Below are positions 1-8,129 of a stretch of DNA of 64,000 bases, in pieces; the first letter of the stretch is position 1; the number at the start of each line of letters is the position of its first letter. The notes beneath the pieces are model-generated. The model was given only the letters and a program-made list of their open reading frames with translations. It ran no database searches and was not told the origin of the DNA. The position numbers were made by a program, and so were the translations under genes. This DNA is from Bacteroidota bacterium (GTDB taxonomy: Bacteria; Bacteroidota; Bacteroidia; Flavobacteriales; Weeksellaceae). The DNA is taken from positions 400,502-464,501 of the forward strand of contig JAHIQD010000002.1 in the NCBI GenBank assembly GCA_018902795.1, in the 5' to 3' direction.

Positions 1-7
1 AATCTTT

Positions 8-15
8 TATATTTG
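8..15 (+). promoter_or_regulatory. -7 promoter element (TATATTTG)
   Basis: Matches the Bacteroidota -7 box TAnnTTTG and lies 30 bases before the ATG of the DUF3276 gene. The -33 element would fall before the window start, so it cannot be checked. Confidence 0.55.
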
Positions 16-45
16 TTATAATAAGATTTCAAAAAATATATACAA

Positions 46-381
46 ATGAGTGATTACAAGGAACGCCACGAAAACGAAATTTTCACAAAGGTGTTGAAAG
101 CAGGCAGAAGAACATATTTCTTTGATGTGCGGGAGACCAAAGCAGGAGATTATTATCTTACCATTACCGAAAGCAAAAAGAATTTTGGGGAAAACGGAGA
201 AGCTACTTTTGAGAAGCATAAAATTTATCTTTATAAAGAAGATTTCAAGAGTTTCGAAGAAATGTTCAAAGAATCCACAGACTTTATCATCAACCAAAAA
301 GGGGAAGATGTAATCTCTGAAAGACATGACAAAGACTTCAAAAGCCGCACATTTACGATAGAATCAGACGACGAAGTTTAA
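46..381 (+). CDS. DUF3276 / PUR-like nucleic-acid-binding protein
   Basis: A 111-residue acidic and basic protein with the pattern of the Bacteroidota DUF3276 family: an N-terminal KAGRRTYFFDVRETKAGD-type strand pair, a central K-N-F-G loop and a C-terminal helix. Structures of this family show a PUR-alpha-like fold that binds single-stranded DNA or RNA; that is family knowledge, and the cellular role in flavobacteria is not established. It has no signal peptide or membrane segment, so it should be cytoplasmic. It stands alone, with its own promoter (8-15) and a strong terminator directly after the stop. Confidence 0.85.
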   Translation: MSDYKERHENEIFTKVLKAGRRTYFFDVRETKAGDYYLTITESKKNFGENGEATFEKHKIYLYKEDFKSFEEMFKESTDFIINQKGEDVISERHDKDFKSRTFTIESDDEV

Positions 382-390
382 ATAATATAA

Positions 391-418
391 AAGCATTCAA
401 AATTTGAATGCTTTTTTT
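391..418 (+). terminator. Intrinsic terminator after DUF3276 gene
   Basis: An inverted repeat (AAGCATTCAA / TTGAATGCTT) followed by seven T, starting ten bases past the stop codon. Confidence 0.85.
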
Positions 419-490
419 GTTGGAACTGATACAACATTAATAAAAGTTCAAACAGCGGTTTCGCTTTATTCTTAAACTTTTTGCGATGAT

Positions 491-523
491 CACAAAAAAA
501 AACGCATTGATAATCAATGCGTT
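491..523 (-). terminator. Intrinsic terminator after tRNA-His
   Basis: On the minus strand AACGCATTGA / TCAATGCGTT forms a hairpin followed by a run of eight T, just downstream of the tRNA 3' end. Confidence 0.8.
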
Positions 524-531
524 TTATAGTG

Positions 532-606
532 GGTGAATGAGGGGTCTCGAACCCCCGACCTCCGGAACCACAATCCGGCGCTCTAACCAACTGAGCTACA
601 ATCACC
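532..606 (-). tRNA. tRNA-His (GTG)
   Basis: The minus strand folds as a full cloverleaf: D arm GCTC/GAGC, anticodon stem CCGGA/TCCGG around loop TTGTGGT (anticodon GTG, His), and T arm GGGGG/CCCCT with loop TTCGAGA. The 5' end carries the extra G(-1) facing C73 that marks tRNA-His. The acceptor stem has one T-T mismatch. CCA is not encoded. A terminator follows at 491-523. Confidence 0.95.
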
Positions 607-640
607 GTTTGAGGTTGCAAATATAAAGCTTTTCGAGAAA

Positions 641-1363
641 TTACAAAATTATTCCGTCAAAATTTTTGAAAGCAAGCAATTTTTCTGTCGTAAAGCCTTC
701 TGCGTAATCTACTCCGGAGAGTCTTCCCAAATCCTGAGCGCGGTAAGTTAAGCTTTCCAGGAAATCTTTTGTCGCAATTGGAGTCATTGGTTCTGTGGAG
801 TTTGGGTCGTAAAACTGGGTTTTATAAGCGAGGCAGGCTTCTATCTTTTTCTCCATAAAATCAGAGACATCTACGACGAAATCCGGGGTAATGTTTTTCC
901 ACTGAATATAATTGAAAATATGTTTCGGACGCCAAGGTTTTTGGTTTTCACCTTCGGATACGGTTTCTATTTTTACCAATCCGGAAAGGAAGCATGCATC
1001 AGAAACCAATTTAGAAGCTTTTGCATGATCAGGATGACGGTCTTCAATTGCGTTTGAAAATACAATTTCCGGTTGATACTTGCGGATCATTTTCACGACC
1101 TGCATTTGATATTCTTCGGTATTGAGAAGGAAACCGTCTTTCATTTTCAGGTTTTCCCGTGCTGAAATTCCTAAAATTCTGGATGCTTCCGCGGCTTCTT
1201 CGGCTCTTGTGAAATTGGTTCCCCGGGTTCCGAGTTCGCCCTGCGTGAGATCGACAATAGCTAGCTTTTTTCCTTCAGAAATTAATTTGGCTAAAGTTCC
1301 GCCACAACCCAACTCTACGTCGTCTGGATGGGCTCCGATTGCTAAAACATCTACTTTTATCAT
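641..1363 (-). CDS. bshB1: Bacillithiol biosynthesis deacetylase BshB1
   Basis: LmbE/PIG-L family zinc deacetylase that removes acetate from GlcNAc-malate in bacillithiol synthesis. From the chosen start the protein is 240 residues. The AHPDD motif near residue 11 and the HPDH motif near residue 112 supply the zinc ligands. A longer reading back to 1426 is possible, but those extra residues lie across the promoter and are not family-like, so the ATG at 1361-1363 is taken. Neighbours are tRNA-His downstream and an unrelated operon upstream. The other bacillithiol genes (bshA, bshC) are not in the window. A -7 box ends only four bases before the ATG, suggesting a leaderless mRNA. Confidence 0.93.
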   Translation of the reverse strand: MIKVDVLAIGAHPDDVELGCGGTLAKLISEGKKLAIVDLTQGELGTRGTNFTRAEEAAEASRILGISARENLKMKDGFLLNTEEYQMQVVKMIRKYQPEIVFSNAIEDRHPDHAKASKLVSDACFLSGLVKIETVSEGENQKPWRPKHIFNYIQWKNITPDFVVDVSDFMEKKIEACLAYKTQFYDPNSTEPMTPIATKDFLESLTYRAQDLGRLSGVDYAEGFTTEKLLAFKNFDGIIL

Positions 1364-1367
1364 GTTG

Positions 1368-1375
1368 CAAAGATA
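1368..1375 (-). promoter_or_regulatory. -7 promoter element of bshB1 (TATCTTTG)
   Basis: A perfect TAnnTTTG on the minus strand, four bases (CAAC) before the bshB1 ATG. No clear TTG is seen at -33. Confidence 0.55.
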
Positions 1376-1440
1376 CGAAAATTGGTTTTTTTGAAAATTA
1401 TAGGGATGTAAACTTCCGAAAGACACTTTCTGACCTTTTT

Positions 1441-1510
1441 AGCCCCGATTGCAGCGGCATCCTTTTACGAAACGAAGTGCAGTAAAAGATATAGCGGAAA
1501 GCGGGATCAG
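1441..1510. repeat. Structured GC-rich intergenic element
   Basis: A 70-base block much richer in G and C than its AT-rich flanks. It has outer partners CCCCG/CGGG, the repeated word AGCGG, and an inner stem CTTTTAC (1462-1468) / GTAAAAG (1482-1488). From memory, near-identical blocks recur between genes in flavobacterial genomes, but I cannot check that here. It sits between the 3' end of the rfbD operon and the bshB1 promoter, and no reading frame with a start covers it. Confidence 0.45.
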
Positions 1511-1548
1511 AATTTCGGAGAAGCTAAAACCCCTGTTGCTCCTAAGAA

Positions 1549-2226
1549 TTATTTCTGATACTGATAAACCGTGGTGAGAAACTCTGCGTAAGAACGCTCC
1601 AGCTTTGTGATATCGCCGGATTTCAAATTGATTCCTGCCGTTCCGTATGGATTTGAATTGACCGAAAACGCCGAAAACTGAAAATACTGAACAGGCTGGT
1701 TTTCCTGTGCTGAAAGTTTAATGGAAGAACCCAGCAGTTTCCTTGTGGAAACAGTATAAACTTCTCCGGGCGCGAGTTCTCTTTTGGTGTAAGTTCTTGG
1801 TTCGAAAACGATATTTTCCTTATTCAGGGCGATTGTCTGCTTTTTGTAAGGCGATGCAATGAGATAAACCGTGTTGTTTTCTTTCAGGAAATCATCCGGC
1901 GAAACATAATACAGATTCAGTTTATAATGCAGGCCATCAAATTTCTGCACCCCTCCGTCCACGGTTTCGAAAGGCTGGAAAGAAAATGCATTGGCTCCGA
2001 CTTCTTTGGCTTTTTTGTAAATCATCCCGAAAATTTTTGCATCGTCATCGGAAAATCCCTGCACTTCAATTTCTGCAAGGTATTCTGAGGTCACTGTTTC
2101 AGGATTTATTTTATACAAAATCCTGTCGGAATTGGCATGTGTTTTTACGACTTTATTGAGGATGACATTCTGGCCAAAACTCATCTGACCCAAAAATATC
2201 ATCAATATGAAAATTGATTTTTTCAT
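1549..2226 (-). CDS. Exported protein of unknown function
   Basis: A 225-residue protein that starts with a clear signal peptide (MKKSIFILMIFLGQMSFG, cleavage near the following Q). The mature part is soluble, mixed alpha/beta, with no Cys and no motif I recognise. The ATG at 2224-2226 overlaps the rfbD stop as ATGA, so the two are translationally coupled. This start is preferred over an upstream one at 2250, which would put eight residues before the signal peptide. Being last in an operon with dTDP-rhamnose reductase may suggest an envelope role, but that is only inference from position. Confidence 0.7.
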   Translation of the reverse strand: MKKSIFILMIFLGQMSFGQNVILNKVVKTHANSDRILYKINPETVTSEYLAEIEVQGFSDDDAKIFGMIYKKAKEVGANAFSFQPFETVDGGVQKFDGLHYKLNLYYVSPDDFLKENNTVYLIASPYKKQTIALNKENIVFEPRTYTKRELAPGEVYTVSTRKLLGSSIKLSAQENQPVQYFQFSAFSVNSNPYGTAGINLKSGDITKLERSYAEFLTTVYQYQK

Positions 2227-3089
2227 TGTTTTTTTAAAATTTCTATGCATTCTTCAAGCGAATTTTCCCAGTGTTTAGGCTCTATTCCGTAGGTTTCTTC
2301 TATTTTATCCAAAGACATTGTGCTTCGTTTCGGTCTTTTTGCCGGTGTCGGAAACTGCTCTGTCGTAATGGCGTTGAGCTTTATTTTTGAATCTGAAAAT
2401 TCTGCAATTTTTTCGGCAAAGCCATACCAACTTGTTTCCGGATAATTTGAAAAATGGAAAACGCCGTAGGTTTTCGGTTCGGTTCCGATAATTTTCATTA
2501 CCGCTTCTGCCAAATCATTTGCGTTGGTGGGCTGCCCAAACTGATCGGACACAATTCCGAGTTCATCTTTTGAGGAAAATAAATTCAACATGGTTTTCAC
2601 GAAGTTTTTGTTGAATTCTGAATACAGCCAAGAAGTTCTGATCACCACTGTTTTTGGATTAAGACTGAGCGCCAGTTCTTCCCCTTTCAATTTTGAAGCT
2701 CCATAAACTCCCTGTGGGTTGGTGAAATTGTCTTCGGAATAAGAAATATAGGTGTCTCCATCGAAAACATAATCGGTTGAAATATGAATTAAAACCGTTT
2801 TGTTTTCCGCGCAGGCTTCAGCTAAATTAGCGACACCCTGTGCGTTGACGGCAAACGCTTTTTCGGATTCTGTCTCTGCTAAATCTACCGCGGTATAAGC
2901 CGAAGCGTTGATGCAGAAGTGTGGCTGAAAATCATAAAAGAAATCAGAAACTTTTTCTGCATCGGTGATATCAAGCGTTTCGGAATCTGTAAAATTAAAT
3001 TCAAAAAGGTTTTCAAATTCCGGAGCTAATTTTCTGAAACAGTTGCCTAGCTGTCCGTTTCCTCCGATGACCAATATTTTTTTTATCAT
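2223..3089 (-). CDS. rfbD: dTDP-4-dehydrorhamnose reductase
   Basis: NAD(P)H-dependent reductase making dTDP-L-rhamnose, the last step of that sugar-nucleotide pathway. The 288-residue protein shows the Rossmann glycine motif GGNGQLG (residues 9-15), the STDYVFDG segment near 104-111 and the YxxxK catalytic pair Y129/K133, in the order usual for short-chain reductases. Length is normal for RfbD. Its start overlaps the upstream thioesterase stop (ATGA), and its stop overlaps the next start, giving a three-gene operon. The rfbA, rfbB and rfbC partners are outside the window. Confidence 0.92.
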   Translation of the reverse strand: MIKKILVIGGNGQLGNCFRKLAPEFENLFEFNFTDSETLDITDAEKVSDFFYDFQPHFCINASAYTAVDLAETESEKAFAVNAQGVANLAEACAENKTVLIHISTDYVFDGDTYISYSEDNFTNPQGVYGASKLKGEELALSLNPKTVVIRTSWLYSEFNKNFVKTMLNLFSSKDELGIVSDQFGQPTNANDLAEAVMKIIGTEPKTYGVFHFSNYPETSWYGFAEKIAEFSDSKIKLNAITTEQFPTPAKRPKRSTMSLDKIEETYGIEPKHWENSLEECIEILKKQ

Positions 3090-3574
3090 TTCGCTGCTGA
3101 TTTATTCTGTTTTCTAAAGTAAGCGACTCTGCTCTGGAAATCTTTCTCTTCTAAATTTACCAAAAATTTCTGAAAGAGTTCTTTTGTCTCTTCCGGATGC
3201 GATTCTGATTTGCGGGTTTTCATATTGAAATAAATCACAGTGAGCCAAAGGATACTGTGGATGGTTTTTCCGTCCTCACTTTTCATTAAAATCTCCACTT
3301 TTGACAGCCTGTCGCCCAGTTCAATGGTTTTACTTGAAATAAGTACTTTCGAATTATAACGCACTTCTTTCAGATAAGCAATCTCGTTCTGTACCGTAAC
3401 CCATGTACAGCCGGTTTTTCTGGTGAATTCTTCATAAGTGAAACCGTAACCGCTTTCCACGTGATCTTCCCGTGCATTGAGCATGTATTCGAGGTATTTC
3501 ACATTGTTGAGATGACCGATAGGGTCGCAGTCGCTGAAACGTATTCTTGCTGAAGTTGAAAGTTCTTTTTCCAT
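3086..3574 (-). CDS. Acyl-CoA thioesterase, 4HBT hotdog family
   Basis: A 162-residue single hotdog domain. The motif SDCDPIGHLNNVKYLEYM (residues about 14-31) is the 4-hydroxybenzoyl-CoA thioesterase signature with the active-site Asp. It probably hydrolyses an acyl-CoA or acyl-ACP in the cytoplasm; the substrate cannot be told from sequence. It is first in the operon with rfbD and the exported unknown. Its -7 box lies four bases before the ATG and directly beside the ompH terminator. Confidence 0.85.
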   Translation of the reverse strand: MEKELSTSARIRFSDCDPIGHLNNVKYLEYMLNAREDHVESGYGFTYEEFTRKTGCTWVTVQNEIAYLKEVRYNSKVLISSKTIELGDRLSKVEILMKSEDGKTIHSILWLTVIYFNMKTRKSESHPEETKELFQKFLVNLEEKDFQSRVAYFRKQNKSAAK

Positions 3575-3578
3575 GTTA

Positions 3579-3586
3579 CAAAATTA
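3579..3586 (-). promoter_or_regulatory. -7 promoter element of thioesterase-rfbD operon (TAATTTTG)
   Basis: A perfect TAnnTTTG on the minus strand with only TAAC between it and the ATG. It overlaps the T run of the ompH terminator, which occupies where a spacer and -33 element would be. Confidence 0.55.
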
Positions 3587-3614
3587 AAAAACCATCCCGG
3601 ATTTCGGGATGGTT
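3585..3614 (-). terminator. Intrinsic terminator of the bamA-ompH operon
   Basis: A ten-base-pair stem AACCATCCCG / CGGGATGGTT with a five-base loop, followed on the minus strand by six T. It lies 21 bases past the stop of the last ompH gene. Confidence 0.9.
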
Positions 3615-3634
3615 TGGGTTATAGAAATAAAATC

Positions 3635-4129
3635 TTAAAGACCTAATTCTTTTTTTACCAATGGAGTCGCATCCGGACCACCTTTGTAGATTAACGCTGT
3701 AGAATCAATAATGAAATCGAAACCGTTTGCTTTGGCAACTTTGGTTACTGCGTTGTTTAATTTTTCAATGATTGGTTTTACTGCTGCATCTCTTCTTTGT
3801 GCCAAATCGTTTTGAGCAGTTTGCTGAAGCTGTTGCAAATTCTGTTGTTTTTTCTGCAATTCACCTTCTTTAGCTGTTCTCTGTGCTTCAGTAAGTTTAG
3901 CACCTTCAGCCTGATACTGCTGAACTTCTTTCTGGAAAGATTCTGCCTGTTTGTTCAGTTCATCACCTTTAGTTTTGCTGAAAGTATCTAAATCTGTCGT
4001 CATTTTCTTAGTTTCAGGCATGGCAGACAATACTGCTTCATAATCCATAGATGCAACTTTCTGCGCGCTTACAGCACCTGCTGTCATCAACATCATCACT
4101 GCTGCAAATAATACACTTAATTTTTTCAT
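3635..4129 (-). CDS. OmpH/Skp family periplasmic chaperone
   Basis: A 164-residue protein with a signal peptide (cleaved after about residue 22, VSAQ), followed by the Skp pattern: a short strand (KVASMDYEAVLSAMP), a long Gln/Lys-rich coiled coil (residues about 40-115), and a C-terminal strand region (GFDFIIDSTALIYKG). Skp-type trimers hold unfolded outer-membrane proteins in the periplasm and pass them to BamA. It is the second of two ompH genes directly downstream of bamA, and the operon's last gene before a strong terminator. Confidence 0.9.
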   Translation of the reverse strand: MKKLSVLFAAVMMLMTAGAVSAQKVASMDYEAVLSAMPETKKMTTDLDTFSKTKGDELNKQAESFQKEVQQYQAEGAKLTEAQRTAKEGELQKKQQNLQQLQQTAQNDLAQRRDAAVKPIIEKLNNAVTKVAKANGFDFIIDSTALIYKGGPDATPLVKKELGL

Positions 4130-4165
4130 AATTGGGGTTGAATAATTTTATTGTTGTTTTAAAAT

Positions 4166-4807
4166 TTATTTGGACTTTCTCGACTGTTCCTCTACCGTTT
4201 CTTTACGGCCTTCAGTCATCATTTTTAATTTTTCTTTTTTCGCATCTGCACTGCTTACACCTGTTTTTACGGGCGTTTCCGCATTTTTCACTCCTGAATT
4301 TTTCAAAAGCAAATCTAATACTTTATCCGTATAATCGTATCTTTTTTCAAGGAAAATTACACTGATGTTATTGCTTTTATCAAGAATGATGCCTAAGCTG
4401 TTTTTCTCTGAAACTGTCTTGATTGCGTTCCATATCTGATCCTGAAAAGGTTTGGTAAGATTGGATCTTGCGTTGTTGATTTCTCCCAAAGTACCAAAAC
4501 GGTTGTTGATCATGCTTTTAATCTTTTTATCCAGATCATCCACTTCTTTCTGACGCTGTTTTAACTGATCGCCTACCAAAAGCACTCTCTCATTCTCCAA
4601 AAGTGTCTTCTTTTTATCAAATTCAGACTGCAGGGTTTGTATTTCAGTCTGCCAATTAGCAATCTGTGAGTTCAGCCGGTCTTCAGCATCTTTGTACTGC
4701 GGCAGTTTACTCAGAATATAATTGGTATCCACCACTCCTATTTTCTGTGCACTGAGTACACCTGAAAATATAACGAAAAGCACTGAAAATAATTTGATAT
4801 GTTTCAT
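4166..4807 (-). CDS. OmpH/Skp family periplasmic chaperone
   Basis: A 213-residue Skp/OmpH paralogue: signal peptide MKHIKLFSVLFVIFSGVLSAQ, then KIGVVDTNYILSKLPQY, a coiled coil to about residue 110, the NSLGIILDKSNNISVIF strand, and an extra charged C-terminal tail of about 50 residues that the other paralogue lacks. The start at 4805-4807 is chosen because it opens the signal peptide; a longer reading would overlap bamA. It follows bamA by 11 bases, so co-transcription is near certain. Confidence 0.9.
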   Translation of the reverse strand: MKHIKLFSVLFVIFSGVLSAQKIGVVDTNYILSKLPQYKDAEDRLNSQIANWQTEIQTLQSEFDKKKTLLENERVLLVGDQLKQRQKEVDDLDKKIKSMINNRFGTLGEINNARSNLTKPFQDQIWNAIKTVSEKNSLGIILDKSNNISVIFLEKRYDYTDKVLDLLLKNSGVKNAETPVKTGVSSADAKKEKLKMMTEGRKETVEEQSRKSK

Positions 4808-4818
4808 CTGTATTCCTA

Positions 4819-7353
4819 TTATAATGATTGGTTCATCAGGAAGTGTGTTTTCCATCCTGCAGGCTCTGTACCCATAATTGTTTTATCAAAACCGTAAGCA
4901 AAATCAAATCCGATCAATCCGAATGCACCCATATAAACTCTAACACCTACCCCTGCCGAACGTTTCAGCTGGAATGGATTATAAGTTCCAAATGAATTCC
5001 ATGCGTTTCCTCCTTCCAGGAAAGAAAGTGCATAAATTTTCGCCGTTTGGTTCATGGAAATCGGGTATCTAAGCTCCATTGCAAATCTGTTGTAAATAGT
5101 AGCTCCTCCATAAGGCGTGATGTCTTCTAATGCTCCTCCTGTTGAAGATGAATTTTCATAACCTCTTAACGGAACCAATTCCCGTCCGTCATATCTTCCG
5201 CCTAAAAGCCCTGTTCCACCTACATAAAATCTTTCGAACGGCGGTGCTCCCAGCTCTTTATTGTAACCGTTAAGGAAGCCCATTTCTGCGGTACTTCTCA
5301 GTACCATTTTTCCTACCACGGTATTGTAAACATCCGCTTTTAATTTTACTTTATAAAATTCCAGCCATTTGTATTTTTCGATGGCAGACATATTCGTATA
5401 ATCCTTGTTGCTGAACATAGAATATGGCGGAGTAAACTTCACAGATGCTTCCAGATTGGAACCCTGAGTAGGGAAAATTGGATCTAAACCTGCAGAGTTT
5501 CTGCTTAATCCAACATTGAAACTGAAATTTTTCGCCGAGCCGTTATACTCTGTTGTATTTCCAAACTGGAAAGGATAATTGTTGAAATCATAACTCTGAT
5601 ACTGAATTCCGGTATAGAGTGAGAAATAATCATCAGGCCATCTCAATAATCTATTCAAACCTGCACTTGCGGAGAAAATATTAAGTTTCTGTGTTGCTCC
5701 GTACTGATCGGAATATCTTACCAATGACTGATTTACACCTATAGAAAGAGCAGTCGGTCTTGTACCGAACAACCATGGTTCTGTAAATGAAATACCGTAA
5801 TTCTGGAAGTACTGGCCAGCTTGCGCCTGGATAGAAAGCGTCTGACCGTCACCCTGAGGAACCGGTTTGAAATCTTTCAGCTTCAAAAAGTTTCTTAATG
5901 AGAAATTATTGAAAGTAAGTCCTAAAGTTCCGATGAATGAACCGCCACCGTAACCAGCCTGAAGCTGAACCTGGGAAGATCCTTTCTCAACCAAAGTCCA
6001 GTGGATATCTACGGTGTTGTCCTGAGGATTTGGTGTTAAATTTTGTCCCACCTGCTGTGGATCGAAAAACTGCATCCCGGCCAAATCGAAATAGGTTCTC
6101 TTGATATCGCTTTTAGCAAACAAGCTTCCAGGTTTTGTTCTTAACGAACGGAGAATTACGTGATCATGAGTTGTTGTATTTCCACTCCATGTTACGCGGT
6201 TCCATGTTGCTTTTTCGCCTTCATTAATTCTGATTTCAAGATTAATGGAGTCTCCTTTCACCGATTTTTCGATTGGGGTAACGTTGGAGAAAAGATAACC
6301 GTTGTTCATGTAAATGGACTTGATATCGGAATCGTCTTCCTTACCTCCATCTTCGCCAACTTTCTTATTGAAACCTACTGCATCATAAATATCGCCGGTT
6401 TTGTAACCCAGAACTTTCTGAAGATATTCAGTAGAAAAGGCTGTGTTTCCAAGGAAATTAACGTCACCGATATAGTATTTCTTACCTTCATTAAGTTTTA
6501 CGTTGATCTCATACTGATTTTTGGGATTTCTCCATACAGAATCTGATACGATCTGAGCATCACGGAAGCCTAACGATCTATAGTAGTTAACAAGATTCAC
6601 TTTATCCTCGTCATATTTCTCCTGAATGAATTTGGAAGGCTTCAAAATTCCTTTAATACCAAATCTTTTCTGTTTGGTGTCTTTAAAGGCTTTATTGCGA
6701 AGTTTGCTGTCGGAAACACTTGTATTTCCTTCAAATTCGATGTGGCTTATTTTTACTTTTTTCCCTTTTTCCACATTAATTGTCCAGTCTACCAGTTCAG
6801 GATCTTTAGCGTTCACTTTATCCTGTATGGTAACTCTTGCGTCTGCAAAACCTTTCTTAATGTATTCTTTCGGAATATTGGTTTTAAGGGTAGAAACTAA
6901 ATTCTGGGTGATTTTTGTTCCCGGTTTCAGGCCGTTGTCTTTGGCGAGTTTTTCGCTTTTGGATTTTCCGATTCCTTTTCCGGTAAATTTCACTTCACCT
7001 AAATCTTTAAGGTCCTGTAAATTAAACCTCAACACAACCTGTTCCCCTTCAATACTTTCAATATACACCTCCACTTCAGAGAAAGACTGTGTTTCCCAAA
7101 GTTTTTTAATGGCATTACTGATTTTTTGTCCCGGGATTTCCACGCTTTCATTTTTATTAAGACCTGTGAATCTTAAAATCTGTGCGGGAGTATATTTTTT
7201 TACACCATCTACAACAATGTCTTTTAGGATATAAGTTCCTGCTTCGTTTTGAGCATGCACCGCGTTGTCCTGCGTAGGCTTCTCCGGAGTAATTTGACCA
7301 TAGAAATGTGCCGAAGCTACAAACATGATGATGGGTAAGAATTTAAACTTCAT
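4819..7353 (-). CDS. bamA: Outer membrane protein assembly factor BamA
   Basis: Core of the machine that folds beta-barrel proteins into the outer membrane. The 844-residue protein has a signal peptide, then POTRA repeats over about residues 40-430 (starting YILKDIVVDGVKKYTPAQIL), then a 16-strand barrel domain. The barrel holds the lid-loop motif PLRGYEN, the family equivalent of VRGF/Y, and the chain ends in a strand with an aromatic-rich region. The length is typical for Bacteroidota BamA. Gene order uppS-bamA-ompH-ompH is conserved in this group and supports the call. Confidence 0.95.
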   Translation of the reverse strand: MKFKFLPIIMFVASAHFYGQITPEKPTQDNAVHAQNEAGTYILKDIVVDGVKKYTPAQILRFTGLNKNESVEIPGQKISNAIKKLWETQSFSEVEVYIESIEGEQVVLRFNLQDLKDLGEVKFTGKGIGKSKSEKLAKDNGLKPGTKITQNLVSTLKTNIPKEYIKKGFADARVTIQDKVNAKDPELVDWTINVEKGKKVKISHIEFEGNTSVSDSKLRNKAFKDTKQKRFGIKGILKPSKFIQEKYDEDKVNLVNYYRSLGFRDAQIVSDSVWRNPKNQYEINVKLNEGKKYYIGDVNFLGNTAFSTEYLQKVLGYKTGDIYDAVGFNKKVGEDGGKEDDSDIKSIYMNNGYLFSNVTPIEKSVKGDSINLEIRINEGEKATWNRVTWSGNTTTHDHVILRSLRTKPGSLFAKSDIKRTYFDLAGMQFFDPQQVGQNLTPNPQDNTVDIHWTLVEKGSSQVQLQAGYGGGSFIGTLGLTFNNFSLRNFLKLKDFKPVPQGDGQTLSIQAQAGQYFQNYGISFTEPWLFGTRPTALSIGVNQSLVRYSDQYGATQKLNIFSASAGLNRLLRWPDDYFSLYTGIQYQSYDFNNYPFQFGNTTEYNGSAKNFSFNVGLSRNSAGLDPIFPTQGSNLEASVKFTPPYSMFSNKDYTNMSAIEKYKWLEFYKVKLKADVYNTVVGKMVLRSTAEMGFLNGYNKELGAPPFERFYVGGTGLLGGRYDGRELVPLRGYENSSSTGGALEDITPYGGATIYNRFAMELRYPISMNQTAKIYALSFLEGGNAWNSFGTYNPFQLKRSAGVGVRVYMGAFGLIGFDFAYGFDKTIMGTEPAGWKTHFLMNQSL

Positions 7354-7375
7354 TTTTTATCTTGCTAACTTTTCT

Positions 7376-8128
7376 TTATATATTTTCTTCAAGCTGCTCG
7401 CTTGTTTTGCCGAATCTTCTTTCTTTGTTCTGGTAATCATAAATGCATTTGAAGAAATCTTCTTTCCCGAAATCGGGCCAGAGAATATCCAAAAACTGCA
7501 ATTCTGCATACGCAATCTGCCAAAGCAGAAAGTTACTTATTCTTACTTCCCCGCTAGTTCTGATGAGTAAATCTACAGGTGGGAAATCTTTGGTATATAA
7601 GTGATTTTCAAATACTTTTTCCGTGATCTGATCTTCAGTAAGTTCACCGGTTTTTACTTTATGACTGATCTGCTTTACAGCGCTGAGAATTTCATGCTGA
7701 GACCCGTAACTCAAGGCCAAAATTAAATTCCCTCTTTTATTATCTTTGGTAATATCCACTAAATGCATCATCTGCTCCTGCACCAAAGCAGGCAGTTTTC
7801 CGATGTCACCAATGACGTGCATTCTTAAACCTTTAGTGAAAATTTCTTCTGCTTCAAGCAATAAAGTTTCAGAAATCAGGCTCATTAAAGTATCCACTTC
7901 ATCTTCCGGACGTTTCCAGTTTTCTGAGGAAAAAGTGTAAAGGGTAAGATAAGGAATCTCAATCTCATTACAGGCATTTACCACATCACGTACTGCTTTG
8001 ATGGCGTGTTTGTGACCGAAAGTACGTTTTTCACCACGGGATTTCGCCCATCTTCCGTTCCCATCCATAATAATGGCAACGTGCTGCGGGAGCTGCTCCC
8101 TATTTAATTTATCTTTAAACGACTGCAT
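7376..8128 (-). CDS. uppS: Isoprenyl transferase, undecaprenyl diphosphate synthase
   Basis: Cis-prenyltransferase that makes undecaprenyl diphosphate, the lipid carrier for peptidoglycan and surface polysaccharide. The 250-residue protein shows HVAIIMDGNGRWAKSRG at the N-terminus (catalytic Asp), TLYTFSSENWKRP near residue 70, and the C-terminal RTSGEVRISNFLLWQ motif. An in-frame GTG at 8138-8140 would add four residues and overlap the upstream stop; the ATG at 8126-8128 is preferred. It lies between porG-like and bamA genes with gaps of 1 and 22 bases, one operon. Confidence 0.95.
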   Translation of the reverse strand: MQSFKDKLNREQLPQHVAIIMDGNGRWAKSRGEKRTFGHKHAIKAVRDVVNACNEIEIPYLTLYTFSSENWKRPEDEVDTLMSLISETLLLEAEEIFTKGLRMHVIGDIGKLPALVQEQMMHLVDITKDNKRGNLILALSYGSQHEILSAVKQISHKVKTGELTEDQITEKVFENHLYTKDFPPVDLLIRTSGEVRISNFLLWQIAYAELQFLDILWPDFGKEDFFKCIYDYQNKERRFGKTSEQLEENI

Positions 8129-8129
8129 T

